This document shows, one piece after another, positions 63,678-64,000 of a DNA stretch of 64,000 nt; within the stretch, counting starts at the first letter, position 1; every line of letters starts with the position of its first letter. The notes below the pieces were generated by a model. It was not told where the DNA came from. It saw only the letters and a list, made by a program, of their open reading frames with translations, and made no database searches. Both the position numbers and the translations under genes were made by a program. The stretch comes from Parvibaculaceae bacterium (GTDB lineage: Bacteria > Pseudomonadota > Alphaproteobacteria > Parvibaculales > Parvibaculaceae): contig JAPWJY010000008.1 of the NCBI GenBank assembly GCA_028283765.1, positions 868,001-932,000 on the forward strand, written 5' to 3'.

Positions 63678-64000
63678 GGATGCTGTCTGTGTCCGTGTGG
63701 AAGACGGCGGGCGCAAGCTTGGAGGTGGCGGGTCTGCCTGCCGGTGTCTTGATGTAGGCTTTTTCCCGAAATCTCGCGAGTCTATTCAGCCCTGGCCATC
63801 GCTCGTCACCCTGTTCAGCGGGGGGAAACAGGCGGGAAATGGGCAGTCCTTCAAGGTAAATCATTGTTATGGTGCGAACGGTCGCATTGCTGGCGGCAAA
63901 TTTGCCTTGAGGGCTAAGAACTCAATGTTTTCAATGCGTTTTCGATATTTATGACAATTCCACAAATATCTCAGAAAACGTATTTGACATGGAGATTTTG
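63678..64000. other. Right-end intergenic sequence
   Basis: Nothing coding is supported here. A TTGACA (63984-63989) at the very end may be a -35 box whose -10 lies outside the window. Confidence 0.4.

Noticed and set aside
63984-63989. TTGACA at the right end of the window as a promoter
   Set aside because: The -10 region and the gene it would serve lie outside the window, so it cannot be judged.

Overview
The window looks like chromosomal DNA from a high-GC alphaproteobacterium. The evidence is a cell-cycle set near the right end (a ChpT-type phosphotransferase, CtrA, and a SciP/DUF1153 protein next to mnmA), a DUF1134 (EipA-type) envelope protein, GANTC sites upstream of ctrA, and an elongator tRNA-Met of the alphaproteobacterial type. 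I cannot place it reliably below class level. No rRNA, CRISPR array, transposase, integrase or phage gene is visible.

Layout. 1-8.0 kb: a hydantoinase/oxoprolinase-type enzyme pair (the A subunit is cut by the window edge and carries a 1-nt frameshift) followed by a complete ribose-type ABC importer, all on the + strand. 8.0-8.35 kb: a gene-free junction with repeated ATCTGGTCC boxes, then dusA. 9.4-10.9 kb: dipeptide epimerase and a class I cytochrome c (-). 11.1-14.8 kb: a four-gene MCE/Mla-type lipid transport operon with a STAS-MlaE fusion. 14.7-19.8 kb (-): a coiled-coil membrane protein, a ClC channel and an FAD oxidoreductase. 20-28.5 kb: ferredoxin, two TetR regulators, an SDR/MFS divergent pair, a PaaI thioesterase, an acyl-CoA dehydrogenase, a UDG-family protein and a lipase-like lipoprotein. 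28.5-33.4 kb (-): patatin-like protein, a receiver-MarR fusion and TerC. 33.9-37.5 kb (+): both subunits of a methylcrotonyl/geranyl-CoA-type carboxylase. 37.7-46.5 kb (+): a complete tripartite RND efflux operon with two MdtB/MdtC-like pumps. 46.6-51.4 kb (+): a five-gene CoA-ester operon (acyl-CoA dehydrogenase, CoA transferase, hydratase, CitE-type lyase, citryl-CoA lyase-like) with the logic of itaconate/citramalyl-CoA breakdown. 51.4-54.5 kb: thioesterase and TetR (-), divergent from a cytochrome P450 that is translationally coupled to a rubredoxin. 54.6-58 kb (-): DUF3311 and sodium:solute symporter pair, EipA and CysQ. 58.1-62.4 kb: the cell-cycle block, mnmA and tRNA-Met. 62.5-63.7 kb (-): a Bcr/CflA-type drug exporter.

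How the genes fit together. Much of the window is acyl-CoA and lipophilic-compound metabolism (two acyl-CoA dehydrogenases, a biotin-dependent carboxylase, an MFE-2-like SDR, thioesterases, a P450 and two electron carriers), combined with envelope lipid transport and efflux. Several divergent promoters carry clear palindromes next to TetR or MarR genes, so local ligand-responsive control is likely.

The parts most worth following are the P450-rubredoxin pair, the itaconate-like CoA operon, whose dehydrogenase lacks the usual C-terminal glutamate, the compact chpT/ctrA/fliJ-like/sciP block, the receiver-MarR fusion, and the TetR protein with an extra C-terminal domain above tandem 13-bp palindromes. 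All functions are read from sequence motifs alone.
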